A stretch of 64,000 bases of DNA from Zoogloeaceae bacterium (GTDB lineage: Bacteria > Pseudomonadota > Gammaproteobacteria > Burkholderiales > Rhodocyclaceae): assembly GCA_024235595.1 (NCBI GenBank), contig JACKMC010000001.1, positions 806,001 through 870,000 on the forward strand. Reading direction: 5' to 3'. Positions 17,602 to 25,758 of this stretch are shown here, in pieces. The notes under the pieces are model-generated. The model made no database searches, was not told the DNA's origin, and saw nothing but the letters and a program-made list of their open reading frames with translations. Numbering within the stretch: position 1 is the first letter of the stretch; every line of letters starts with the position of its first letter. A program made the position numbers and the translations under genes.

Positions 17602-18525
17602 ATGCATCTCCCCAAGACAGTCCGTATCGTCGAAGTCGGCCCGCGCGACGGCCTGCAGAACGAAAAGCAGCTGATCCCCACCGACACCAAGATCGAGCTG
17701 ATCCGGCGCCTGGGCGCCGCCGGCCTGCGGGCCATCGAGGCTACCTCCTTCGTTTCACCGAAATGGGTGCCGCAGATGGCCGACAGTGCCGAGGTACTGC
17801 GAGGCATCGTGCGCCTGCCCGGTGTGGCCTATCCGGTCCTGACCCCCAACCTCGAAGGCTTCGAGGCCGCGCTGGCGGCGGGCGCGCAGGAGATCGCGGT
17901 GTTCGGCGCGGCGTCCGAAACCTTCAGCCAGCGCAACATCAACTGCTCGATCGCCGAGTCGCTGGAGCGCTTCGGGCCGGTCATCGATGCAGCCAAGCAG
18001 AACGGGATGCGGGTGCGCGGTTACGTCTCGTGCGTGCTGGGCTGCCCTTACGAAGGCGACGTCCTGCCCGGCGCGGTGGCCGAGGTTGCCGGCACCCTGT
18101 TCGACATGGGCTGCTACGAGGTGAGCCTCGGCGACACCATCGGTGTCGGCACGCCGGGCCGCACCCGGAAGATGATCGAAACGGTGGCGCGACGTATCCC
18201 GATCAAGATGATGGCCGGACATTTTCACGACACCTACGGCCTGGCGCTGACCAACATCTACGCTTCGCTGGAGTCGGGCGTGGCGGTGTTCGATGCGTCG
18301 GTCGGTGGTCTGGGGGGCTGTCCCTATGCGGCCGGAGCCTCCGGGAACGTTGCCACCGAAGACGTGATCTACATGCTGGGCGGCCTTGGCATCGATACCG
18401 GTATCGACCTCGAGGCGCTCGTCGATACCGCCGAATGGATCTGCGGCCGGCTCGGGCGTGCCCCCGAGTCCAAGGTCGCGCGTGCGCTGCTGGCGAAGCG
18501 GCATGCGGAGCTGGCGCCTGTCTGA
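17602..18525 (+). CDS. liuE: Hydroxymethylglutaryl-CoA lyase
   Basis: 307 residues. HMGL-like TIM barrel: RIVEVGPRDGLQNEKQ, SFVSPKWVPQMAD, VLGCPYEGD, metal-binding GHFHDTYGLALTN and the signature GGLGGCPYAAGASGNVATED with the active-site Cys. It cleaves HMG-CoA to acetyl-CoA and acetoacetate, the last step of leucine breakdown. The open frame continues far upstream through the acyl-CoA synthetase, but homology and an AGGAAAAC ribosome-binding site fix the start at 17602. Confidence 0.94.
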   Translation: MHLPKTVRIVEVGPRDGLQNEKQLIPTDTKIELIRRLGAAGLRAIEATSFVSPKWVPQMADSAEVLRGIVRLPGVAYPVLTPNLEGFEAALAAGAQEIAVFGAASETFSQRNINCSIAESLERFGPVIDAAKQNGMRVRGYVSCVLGCPYEGDVLPGAVAEVAGTLFDMGCYEVSLGDTIGVGTPGRTRKMIETVARRIPIKMMAGHFHDTYGLALTNIYASLESGVAVFDASVGGLGGCPYAAGASGNVATEDVIYMLGGLGIDTGIDLEALVDTAEWICGRLGRAPESKVARALLAKRHAELAPV

Positions 18526-18543
18526 AGAGGATCTCGACCCGCG

Positions 18544-18738
18544 ATGAGCATTGATTCCCCCTGCATCAACATCTGCCGCATGGATGCGCGCACCGGGCTG
18601 TGCGAAGGCTGTTTTCGTACCATCGAGGAGATCACCGCGTGGAGCCGCGCCGACGATGCGGCCAAGCGCGCGATTCTCGAACGGGTGGCCGAGCGCGAAT
18701 TGCGCCCAGAGCGCCTCGACGGGGCCCGAGTCGAATGA
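18544..18738 (+). CDS. DUF1289 protein (first of a tandem pair)
   Basis: 64 residues. SPCINICRMDARTGLCEGCFRTIEEITAW is the full DUF1289 signature with four cysteines (CxxxC and CxxC), which probably bind a metal. Function unknown. It begins 18 bp after the HMG-CoA lyase and its last codons overlap the start of the next gene by 4 bp (ATGA). Confidence 0.85.
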   Translation: MSIDSPCINICRMDARTGLCEGCFRTIEEITAWSRADDAAKRAILERVAERELRPERLDGARVE

Positions 18739-18932
18739 GCGCAGCGCCAACGGACGACGAATCGCTGTGTCTCGGCATCTGCGAGATCGATGACGAGGCG
18801 GGCTATTGTCTCGGCTGTGGCCGGCCGACCTGGCAGATCTACGGCGAAGCGCCGCCCGAGCCTGCGGCGCCGGTGCTGGTCGAGACCGCCGAGAAACCGG
18901 TGACCGGCACGGTGCGGCCTTCCGACGACTGA
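18735..18932 (+). CDS. Divergent DUF1289-like protein (second of a tandem pair)
   Basis: 65 residues. LCLGICEIDDEAGYCLGCGRPTWQIYG keeps the four DUF1289 cysteines, but the IxxW helix after the motif is changed to TWQIYG and a Pro/Glu-rich tail is added. Translationally coupled to the first copy (ATGA overlap). Either an ancient duplicate or a partner subunit. Confidence 0.7.
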   Translation: MSAAPTDDESLCLGICEIDDEAGYCLGCGRPTWQIYGEAPPEPAAPVLVETAEKPVTGTVRPSDD

Positions 18933-18945
18933 GGCTGCGGACGCC

Positions 18946-19365
18946 TCAGCGGGGGCGCTGCGCGGCCTTGGCGGCGGCGAACACCGGCCCCCACATCGGA
19001 TGCCCTTCTTCGGCCCGCGACAGCTCGAAGCCTGGGTCAAGCGCCAGCGCCTGGCCGAAAGCCTCGCGGCACAGCCGGGTCCGCCCCGAGGTGCAGTGGA
19101 TGAATGCGAGGTATTTCCAGGCCCGCACCCGGTCGCTGCGGAAGATCAGCCCGACCCCCAGCGCGGCCCGCAGTTCGGTCACCGCGGTGTCGTAGCTGCC
19201 GTCCTCGTAGTGGCCGATCCCCGCCAGCAGCAACTGCTCGGCCTCGCCACCCGCAAGCCCGGAGAGCCCGAATCGACGGGCCGGATCCGATGAGCAGGAG
19301 GCGCTGGTGAGGGCGATCGCGAGCGCCAGCAGGAACGCCGGCATGGGGTGATTTGTGAGCTTCAT
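18946..19365 (-). CDS. TssQ-like T6SS-associated lipoprotein
   Basis: 139 residues. A hydrophobic signal ends in a lipobox-like TSASC, so Cys24 is the probable lipidation site. A TPR-like stretch follows: EQLLLAGIGHYEDGSYDTAVTELRAAL, RAWKYLAFIHCTSG, then CREAFGQALALDPGFELSRAEEGHPMWGPVF. This matches my recollection of small TssQ-type lipoproteins beside T6SS kinases. The start overlaps the kinase stop by 4 bp (ATGA), so the two are coupled. No secretion genes are in this window. Confidence 0.65.
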   Translation of the reverse strand: MKLTNHPMPAFLLALAIALTSASCSSDPARRFGLSGLAGGEAEQLLLAGIGHYEDGSYDTAVTELRAALGVGLIFRSDRVRAWKYLAFIHCTSGRTRLCREAFGQALALDPGFELSRAEEGHPMWGPVFAAAKAAQRPR

Positions 19366-20867
19366 TCGCGGAAACGGTAGGCAATGCGATGGGTTCGGCC
19401 GGGCTCTATCCTCACCGTTTCCACATGCGGCGGAAAGTCGGCGTTGCGGATTTCGATGCGGTATCTGCCCGGCGGCAGTCTGAGCGCGCGCAGCGGCGGC
19501 GTCACCCCGCGCCGGCGGCCGTCGACATGGACCTCGCCCCATGGCAGCACGGCCAGCGCCAGCGTGCCCTGGGTGGTGACTTGGCTCGCGCTCTCGTCGC
19601 GGGCGGCGGTTGTGGTCTCGACCGTCGTCGGCGCCTCCTGTGGCACGGGTTGCGGATTCGCCGGCTGCTCGGGTTCAGGATCGAGCGCCACCGTGGGTGC
19701 CGCTTCGGGCGCCTGCGCCGGCGCCTGTGCAGGCGCGGGCGGCGCCATGGTGGTAGCCGCCGAGGTCATGGGGCGGCTTTCTTCCGACGCCGTCCTGCCG
19801 GCCGGGGGCGGCGCTTCCTCGCGTCGCAGCACGGTCACGGCGAGCGCGGCGAGCAGCAGCACCAAGGCGACGAGCTGCGCGGAAGGGCGTCGGCGCGGCG
19901 GGTCTTGCGGCAGACGGGCAGAGGAAGGCAAGGCAGCGATCGGCTGGGTTCTTTCGCCAACAGACGGGCTTCGCAGGGAGGGGGCCGGCCGGCTCGCTGC
20001 CGCACTGTCGCGCAGCCTGCGTCTGAACGCCCCCAGCGCGAGGGCGAGCTCGCGCGCCGAGGCGAAGCGCTCATCGGGCGATTTCGCCAGCGCGCGCAGG
20101 ACGATGGCGTCGAGATCGGGCGGAACGTCCGGGTTGAGGCTCGAGGGGGGCGGCGGCATGACGCTGACGATGCGTTGCATCACGGCCGTGATGTCGTCCG
20201 CTTCGAAGGGGTGCTTGCCGGCAAGGACCTCGTATAGCGTCACCCCGAGACTGAACAGGTCTGTGCGCGCGTCCACCGCCTGCCCCGAGATCTGCTCGGG
20301 CGACATGTACTTGGGCGAGCCGATGACGGTCTCGTCGGGCGTGGCGCCCGCGTCCGGTGCATGGGCGATGCCGAAGTCCATGATCTTCACCGTGCCATCG
20401 CGCTGCAGCATGATGTTGGCAGGCTTGATGTCGCGATGGATGACCCCGTGCTGGTGGGCGTAGTCCAGCCCGCGGGCGACCAGGATGGCCACCTCCATCA
20501 GCCGCCGCAGCGGCATTACCGCGCCCTGTTCGATGGTTTCCTGGAGATTGAGGCCGGAGAGAAATTCCATCGCGATATATGGCGTGCCCTCGCTTTCGCC
20601 GATATCGTAGATGGTGACGATGTTGGGATGATTGAGCCGCCCGGCGGCGCGTGCCTCGCGAAAGAAGCGCGCCCGGAATTCGCTGCGCGCGCTGCTGCGG
20701 TACTCGTCGGCCAGCACCTTGAGCGCGACGTCCCGCTCGAGCATGGGGTCTTCCGCCCGATAGACGGTTCCCATTGCCCCGCGGCCGAGCTCGGCCGTGA
20801 GCCAGTAGCGGTCGATCCTCGGGGAATCGGGACTGCGGGGCGCCAGGGAAGGGCGGGAAGGGGCCAT
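19362..20867 (-). CDS. Membrane Ser/Thr protein kinase with C-terminal PEGA-like domain
   Basis: 501 residues. Hanks-type kinase domain at ~20-285: ELGRGAMGTVY glycine loop, Lys50 in VALKVL, HRDIKPANIM with Asp146, DFG at 164-166, and SPKYMSPEQ activation segment. A Pro/Arg-rich linker, one transmembrane segment (LVALVLLLAALAVTVL), an Ala/Pro/Glu-rich periplasmic linker and a PEGA-like domain (GEVHVDGRRRGVTPPLRALRL) follow. The ATG at 20867 precedes the conserved part; its ribosome-binding site is weak. Coupled to the TssQ-like gene and divergent from a PP2C phosphatase: a kinase/phosphatase/FHA set. Confidence 0.9.
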   Translation of the reverse strand: MAPSRPSLAPRSPDSPRIDRYWLTAELGRGAMGTVYRAEDPMLERDVALKVLADEYRSSARSEFRARFFREARAAGRLNHPNIVTIYDIGESEGTPYIAMEFLSGLNLQETIEQGAVMPLRRLMEVAILVARGLDYAHQHGVIHRDIKPANIMLQRDGTVKIMDFGIAHAPDAGATPDETVIGSPKYMSPEQISGQAVDARTDLFSLGVTLYEVLAGKHPFEADDITAVMQRIVSVMPPPPSSLNPDVPPDLDAIVLRALAKSPDERFASARELALALGAFRRRLRDSAAASRPAPSLRSPSVGERTQPIAALPSSARLPQDPPRRRPSAQLVALVLLLAALAVTVLRREEAPPPAGRTASEESRPMTSAATTMAPPAPAQAPAQAPEAAPTVALDPEPEQPANPQPVPQEAPTTVETTTAARDESASQVTTQGTLALAVLPWGEVHVDGRRRGVTPPLRALRLPPGRYRIEIRNADFPPHVETVRIEPGRTHRIAYRFRE

Positions 20868-21151
20868 CGGAGCGGTCGACTGGGGCAAGGCCCGAATTAT
20901 CCCATGGACACGCCGTGGGATGAACCGTTCGCGTCGACCGCTGTGGGATAATCGCGAAAACTGCAGTTGGCCGCGTCCGCACATGGGCACGAGACTGGAC
21001 AATCGACGCTCACTGCTGTCGACAGCGATGACCCCGCGGCTGGGTGCGCCACAGGCCCGAGTGCGCGCGCAACTGCGGTTTCCAGGATAATCCGACCGCG
21101 CCAGCCTTGCGGGGAGCTTTCCCCTGTTGGTGGGGACTAGGAGGCGCGACG

Positions 21152-21973
21152 GTGTTGATTCGTGATGCATGCGAGATGGTGTGTCTGAGCGATGCAGGCT
21201 GCGTCCGAACGCTCAATGAAGACGTCGCCCGGGTGCATCCGGACCTCGGTCTGCTGCTGGTCGCCGACGGCATGGGTGGCCACAACGCCGGTGCGCTCGC
21301 GGCGCGGATCGCCGCCGACGCGGTCGACGAGACGCTTCGCCAGGGTCTCTCCGGGTGCCCGCCGGGTCTCGATGGGGCTGGCGAACTGCTGCGCCAGTCG
21401 GTGCTCCGCGCCGGACGGCGGATCCGCCGCAGCGCGGCGGCTCAGCGCCACCAGCAGGGCATGGGCGCGACGCTCGCCTGCCTGCTGCTGTATGAAGACC
21501 ACGCCTGGCTGGCGCATGTTGGCGATACCCGCATCTATCGATTGCGCGAGCACCGCCTGCAACTGCTGACGCGCGACCAGAGCCCCAACCAGCAGGCTCA
21601 TTCGGCGGGTCTGCTCAGCGCCGGGCAGTTGGCTGCCAGTCACAACCGCCACCTGGTGACGCGCGCGCTGGGCCTGGGGGGCGAGACGGCGGTGCAGCTG
21701 CAATGCCTGCGGGTGGCGCCCGGGGATGTGTTCCTGCTGTGCTCGGACGGCCTCAACGACATGGTCGACGGCCGCGACATCGAGCTGCTGCTCGAAAGCC
21801 TGGCGCAGCGGCTGCCGATGGCGGCGGCGCAACTGGTGATGGTCGCCCGCGACTGCGGTGGCCACGACAACGTGACCGTGGCGCTGGTGCGGATCGAGGC
21901 GTCGTTTGCGAGGGCCGGCCGGTCGCTGCTGGCGCGGCTGTTCGATTGGTTGCGCGGCCGGAGTGCTGCCTGA
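21152..21973 (+). CDS. PP2C-family Ser/Thr phosphatase
   Basis: 273 residues. PPM motifs: LNEDVARVHPDLGLLLVADGMGG, AHVGDTRIYRLR, LLCSDGLNDMVD and CGGHDNVTVAL hold the metal-binding Asp residues. It removes phosphate from kinase targets, as PppA/Stp1 do. The start is a GTG at 21152 with a perfect AGGAGG eight bases upstream; the longer ATG form at 21044 has no homology. Its stop overlaps the FHA gene (TGATG). Confidence 0.92.
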   Translation: MLIRDACEMVCLSDAGCVRTLNEDVARVHPDLGLLLVADGMGGHNAGALAARIAADAVDETLRQGLSGCPPGLDGAGELLRQSVLRAGRRIRRSAAAQRHQQGMGATLACLLLYEDHAWLAHVGDTRIYRLREHRLQLLTRDQSPNQQAHSAGLLSAGQLAASHNRHLVTRALGLGGETAVQLQCLRVAPGDVFLLCSDGLNDMVDGRDIELLLESLAQRLPMAAAQLVMVARDCGGHDNVTVALVRIEASFARAGRSLLARLFDWLRGRSAA

Positions 21974-22665
21974 TGGCCAAGATCGTGCTCAGTCTCGATG
22001 GGGAGATCGTCGATCAGAGGGCGCTCGGAGCCTCGCGCGTGCTGCTCGGGCGCGACCGCGGCTGCGACCTGGTCATCGATTCGCCGCAGGTAAGCCAGCG
22101 CCATGCCATCATCACCACCATGGTGCACGACCATTTCATCGAGGACCTCGGCAGCACCAACGGCACCGTGGTCAACGGTCAGCGCATCGAACGCCACCTG
22201 TTGCAGAACGGGGACGTGGTGTTTCTCGGCGACTATCGCCTCAAGTACCTGAATGCCGCCTCGGCCGGGCTTGGTTTCGATCGCACCCAGTTGCTCGAAG
22301 TGGGTCTGGCGCTGGGCCTGGAGGCGCCACCGTCGCCGGCGGGCGCCGCGCTCGACGTGGCCTGCGCGGCGGCGCAGCTGGCGCGGGCACGACTGGCAAG
22401 AGGCTGCGTTGCGCGCCGGCAGGCGGACGGCGTGGAGGGCGTCCCGGTGGAGATCGAACGGGTGCTGCTGCCGCTGCACGATGGTGAGCGCTGCATCGCG
22501 GTGATCAACCGCCGTCCCAATGGCTGTTTCCTGAGCAGGGTATGCGAGCGGGCCGCTGTGCGGGTAAATCGGCGCAGGCTCGGCGGCGAGGCACTGCGAC
22601 TGGCGGAAGGCGACCGCATCGAGGCAGCGGGTCAGTCGCTGGTGTTCCATCTTCCCCACGACTGA
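21973..22665 (+). CDS. FHA-domain protein
   Basis: 230 residues. N-terminal FHA domain (~1-90): LLGRDRGCDLVIDSPQVSQRH and LGSTNGTVVNGQRI with the phosphothreonine-binding Arg, Ser and Asn. The C-terminal ~75 residues (IERVLLPLHDGERCIAVINRR to LRLAEGDRIEAAGQSLVFHL) look like a degenerate second FHA or similar beta-sandwich lacking GR and NG motifs. It would read the phosphorylation state set by the kinase and phosphatase next door. Confidence 0.9.
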   Translation: MAKIVLSLDGEIVDQRALGASRVLLGRDRGCDLVIDSPQVSQRHAIITTMVHDHFIEDLGSTNGTVVNGQRIERHLLQNGDVVFLGDYRLKYLNAASAGLGFDRTQLLEVGLALGLEAPPSPAGAALDVACAAAQLARARLARGCVARRQADGVEGVPVEIERVLLPLHDGERCIAVINRRPNGCFLSRVCERAAVRVNRRRLGGEALRLAEGDRIEAAGQSLVFHLPHD

Positions 22666-22843
22666 GGACGCTTGCGTCGCCACTGCGCTGTGCCATACTG
22701 TGGCGTATTGAGCGGGTCGCCATGACCGACCCGCCGCGGCGAGCCCTGCTCGTCGGCCCAACAGGAGACCGCGCCGTGTTCATTCCGCATCGAGTACCCC
22801 GTCGACGACGTGCCGTGCCCGGGCTCGCGCCGGCAGCCGCGCC

Positions 22844-23764
22844 ATGAGCGGCGTGGCGCGGCTGCCGGACAGCCTGCAACTGATCGAACGTGGCTGGCTG
22901 TCGGCAAACAACGTGCTCGGCTTCGAAGGCGAGCGCGCGGTACTGGTCGATAGCGGCTATGTCAGCCATGCCGGCCAGACCGTAGACCTTTTGCGCCACG
23001 CCCTCGATGGCCGGCGTCTCGAGCGGCTCATCAACACTCACTCGCATTCCGACCATATCGGCTGCAACGCGGCGGTACAGCGCGCCTTTGGCTGCGACAT
23101 CACGGTTCCGGCAGGCATGGCGCCGGCGGTTGCCGAGTGGAACGAGGAGGCCCTGCTGCTGAGCATTGCGGCGCAGGACGCGGAGCGATTCGGGTTCGAT
23201 GACACCTTGTCCCCCGGCGATCGATTCGAGATGGGCGCGCTCGAGTGGCAGGCCTACGCCGCGCCCGGGCACGATATGGATGCGCTGGTCTACCACAACC
23301 CCGAGCGCCGCCTGCTCATCTCCGGCGACGCCTTGTGGCGCGACGGATTCGGCATCCTCTTCGTCGAGGTGCTCGGCACCGCCGATGGCCTCGCCGCAAC
23401 CCGCGCGACGCTCGAGGCGATTGGCCGGCTGGCGGTCGATCTGGTGCTGCCGGGACACGGCGCCGCCTTCGTCGAGTTCGACGACGCGATGATGCGGGCC
23501 TTTGCGCGACTGCGTGCCTTCGAGGAGGACGGCGGGCGCATGGCCCGCAACGCGATCCGCGCCTGTGTCACCTTCATGCTGCTCGAGAAGCGCAGCCTGC
23601 CGATCGACTCGCTGCCTGCCTATCTCGACGCCGTCCCGCTCTATCGCGAAGCCAACCGACGCTTTCTGGGGCTCGGCGCGGATGCGCTCGCAAGCTGGCT
23701 GATCGGCGAGCTCGAGCGCGCAGGAGTCGCGCGCCGGGAGGGCGAGCGGCTCGTCGCCGCATAG
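22844..23764 (+). CDS. MBL-fold metallo-hydrolase
   Basis: 306 residues. NTHSHSDHIGCNAAV is the HxHxDH metal motif; APGHDMDALV, SGDALW and LPGHGAAFVEF supply the remaining ligands. A C-terminal winged-helix-like tail (~245-300) is present. Unrelated in detail to the MBL protein next to phaC. Substrate unknown. It is the first gene of a plus-strand run that includes rapZ. Confidence 0.86.
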   Translation: MSGVARLPDSLQLIERGWLSANNVLGFEGERAVLVDSGYVSHAGQTVDLLRHALDGRRLERLINTHSHSDHIGCNAAVQRAFGCDITVPAGMAPAVAEWNEEALLLSIAAQDAERFGFDDTLSPGDRFEMGALEWQAYAAPGHDMDALVYHNPERRLLISGDALWRDGFGILFVEVLGTADGLAATRATLEAIGRLAVDLVLPGHGAAFVEFDDAMMRAFARLRAFEEDGGRMARNAIRACVTFMLLEKRSLPIDSLPAYLDAVPLYREANRRFLGLGADALASWLIGELERAGVARREGERLVAA

Positions 23765-23858
23765 TGGCGCCGCCCTCGATCTTCCTTGATGCGCTGCGGT
23801 GGCAATTGACGCGCGCTTTTGTTAAAAGATCTGCTTTGCCCCTACGCAGAGCGTCCCC

Positions 23859-24734
23859 ATGCAGTTAGTTCTGATCAGCGGCCTCTCCGGTTCCGGCAAG
23901 AGCGTTGCGCTCAAGGTGCTGGAGGACGCAGGTTACTTCTGCGTCGATAACCTGCCGGCGGTGCTGCTGCCGCATCTTGTCGCCCATTTGCGCAGCGCCG
24001 GCTACCAGCGCGCCGCGGTGGCGGTGGACGTGCGCTCCGGCACCAGCATTTCCGCTCTGCCGCATCAGGTCGAGCAGTTGCGCGGCATCGTCTCCGACCT
24101 GCGGCTGATCTTCCTCGACTCGCGCGACGACACCCTGATCGCACGCTTCTCCGAGACCCGCCGGCGCCATCCGCTGGCCGACGAGGGGGTGACCCTCGCC
24201 GAGGCGATCAGCCGCGAACGTGAGGCGCTGGAGCCGATTGCCGCACTCGGCCATCGCATCGATACCAGCGACCAGCAGGCCAATACGCTGCGCGGCTGGA
24301 TCAAGAATTTCATGGACCTGCAGGCGGCGGAGGGGCTCACCCTGCTGTTCCAGTCCTTCGGCTTCAAGTACGGCATTCCAGTCGACGCCGACCTGGTGTT
24401 CGACGTGCGCTGCCTGCCCAATCCGCACTACGACCCCAAGCTGCGGCCGCTCACCGGCAAGGATCAGCCGGTGATCGACTTCCTGGAGAAGATTCCCGAG
24501 GTCGGGCGCATGGATCACGACATCTACAACTATGTCGCCACCTGGTTGCCCAGCTATATCCGCGACAACCGCAGCTACCTGACCATCGCCATCGGTTGCA
24601 CCGGGGGCCAGCATCGGTCGGTGTATTTCGCCGAAACCCTGGCAAGGCAATTCAGCAGCACGGCGAGGGTGCTGGTGAGGCATCGCTCGCTCAAGTCCGA
24701 GAGCCTCGCCTCGCAGCCGCCGGCGCTTGGCTGA
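23859..24734 (+). CDS. rapZ: RNase adapter protein RapZ
   Basis: 291 residues, standard length. Walker A GLSGSGKS at residues 8-15, FCVDNLPAVLLPHL, FLDSRDDTLIARFSETRRRHPL, FGFKYGIPVDADLVFDVRCLPNP and the C-terminal IGCTGGQHRSVYFAE RNA-binding region. RapZ (YvcJ/YhbJ) binds sRNA and nucleotides; in enterobacteria it guides RNase E to GlmZ and so sets GlmS levels. The usual ptsN/hprK neighbours are not here. A TTGACG upstream may be its -35 element. Confidence 0.95.
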   Translation: MQLVLISGLSGSGKSVALKVLEDAGYFCVDNLPAVLLPHLVAHLRSAGYQRAAVAVDVRSGTSISALPHQVEQLRGIVSDLRLIFLDSRDDTLIARFSETRRRHPLADEGVTLAEAISREREALEPIAALGHRIDTSDQQANTLRGWIKNFMDLQAAEGLTLLFQSFGFKYGIPVDADLVFDVRCLPNPHYDPKLRPLTGKDQPVIDFLEKIPEVGRMDHDIYNYVATWLPSYIRDNRSYLTIAIGCTGGQHRSVYFAETLARQFSSTARVLVRHRSLKSESLASQPPALG

Positions 24735-24750
24735 GCGGCGAGGCGGCCCG

Positions 24751-25149
24751 ATGTTCGCGCGCCTCGTGCAACTGCGGCCGTGGCTGGTGCATCTGCGCAG
24801 CGGCGACTGGCTGGTGATGGCAAGCGGCGTCGCGATGTGCGTCGGCGCGACCTTGCTGCTGTGGCAGGGCGATGTGCCCGATAAGGCGATCGTCCGTGCG
24901 GGCGGCAAGGTGGTGGCCGAAGTCGCGCTGTCAACGCCCCGCTTCATCGAGGTTGACGGGCCGCTGGGCAAGACCCGCATCGAAGTGCAGCCCGGTCGGG
25001 CGCGGGTCGCCTCCGACCCTGGGCCGCGGCAATACTGCGTGCGCCAGGGCTGGCTGACCCGTGGCGGCGCGGTGGCGATCTGCGCGCCGAACCATGTTTC
25101 GCTGACGCTCACCGGGCGCAAGAATGACCACGACACCGTCAGTTACTGA
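24751..25149 (+). CDS. NusG domain II-containing membrane protein
   Basis: 132 residues. One transmembrane segment (LVMASGVAMCVGATLLLW, ~20-40), then a NusG-II beta domain: KVVAEVALSTPRFIEVDGPLG, IEVQPGRARVASDPGPRQYCVRQGWL and GAVAICAPNHVSL. This type usually sits next to a Gx transporter gene, as here: the last 26 bases overlap the next reading frame. It probably serves transport or a membrane redox system; the function is not established. Confidence 0.82.
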   Translation: MFARLVQLRPWLVHLRSGDWLVMASGVAMCVGATLLLWQGDVPDKAIVRAGGKVVAEVALSTPRFIEVDGPLGKTRIEVQPGRARVASDPGPRQYCVRQGWLTRGGAVAICAPNHVSLTLTGRKNDHDTVSY

Positions 25150-25672
25150 GCTGCCGGTCAGCGCCGACGACCATCGCGTGGCGCGGCTCGCCACCGCGGC
25201 GATCGTGCTGACGGTCGCCGAGGCTGCCATTCCCTTGCCACTGCCCGGGGTCAAGCCCGGGCTGGCCAACATCGTCACCCTGATCGTGCTGTCGCGCTAC
25301 GGTTGGCGCGACGCCGCTTGGGTGACCTTGTTGCGGGTGCTGGCGGGCAGTCTGCTGCTGGGACAGTTCCTCGCGCCGGGTTTCTTCCTGAGCTTTTCCG
25401 GTGCGCTGTGCAGTCTCGGCGCGCTCGGGCTGGCGGTGCACCTGCCGCGGCGCTGGTTCGGGCCGGTCAGCCACAGCATCATTGCGGCCTTCGCCCACAT
25501 CTGCGGGCAACTGCTGATTGCGCGGCTGTGGCTGGTGCCGCACGACGGCGTCTTCTATCTCGCGCCGGTGTTCTTCACCGCGGCGCTGATCTTCGGCGTG
25601 ATCAACGGACTGGTGGCTTCCCGCCTGCTCGGCGAGCTCGACACCGACCCGCTGCCGCCCGAGCCGCTGTAG
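25124..25672 (+). CDS. Gx transporter family protein (heptaprenyl diphosphate synthase component I-like)
   Basis: 182 residues, about five hydrophobic segments. AIPLPLPGVKPGLANIVTLIVLSRYGWRDA and LRVLAGSLLLG are typical of the Gx/ThiW-like family of small ECF-type membrane proteins. The substrate is unknown (isoprenoid or quinone precursor suggested by the family name). Overlaps the NusG-II gene by 26 bp, an unusually long overlap that implies coupling. Confidence 0.82.
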   Translation: MTTTPSVTELPVSADDHRVARLATAAIVLTVAEAAIPLPLPGVKPGLANIVTLIVLSRYGWRDAAWVTLLRVLAGSLLLGQFLAPGFFLSFSGALCSLGALGLAVHLPRRWFGPVSHSIIAAFAHICGQLLIARLWLVPHDGVFYLAPVFFTAALIFGVINGLVASRLLGELDTDPLPPEPL

Positions 25673-25758
25673 CGATTTGCGGGTTTGGCCTGCGCGGGTC
25701 GAGCCGGCCAGGAACCGCGTCGCCGCCAGCCGGTCTGCACTGTTCGGAGGTGCTCCAG

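Noticed and set aside
22722..22847. 41-codon frame ending in an ATGA overlap with the MBL gene at 22844
   Set aside because: Arg/Pro-rich without helix or motif and without a ribosome-binding site; the overlap alone is weak support for a leader peptide.
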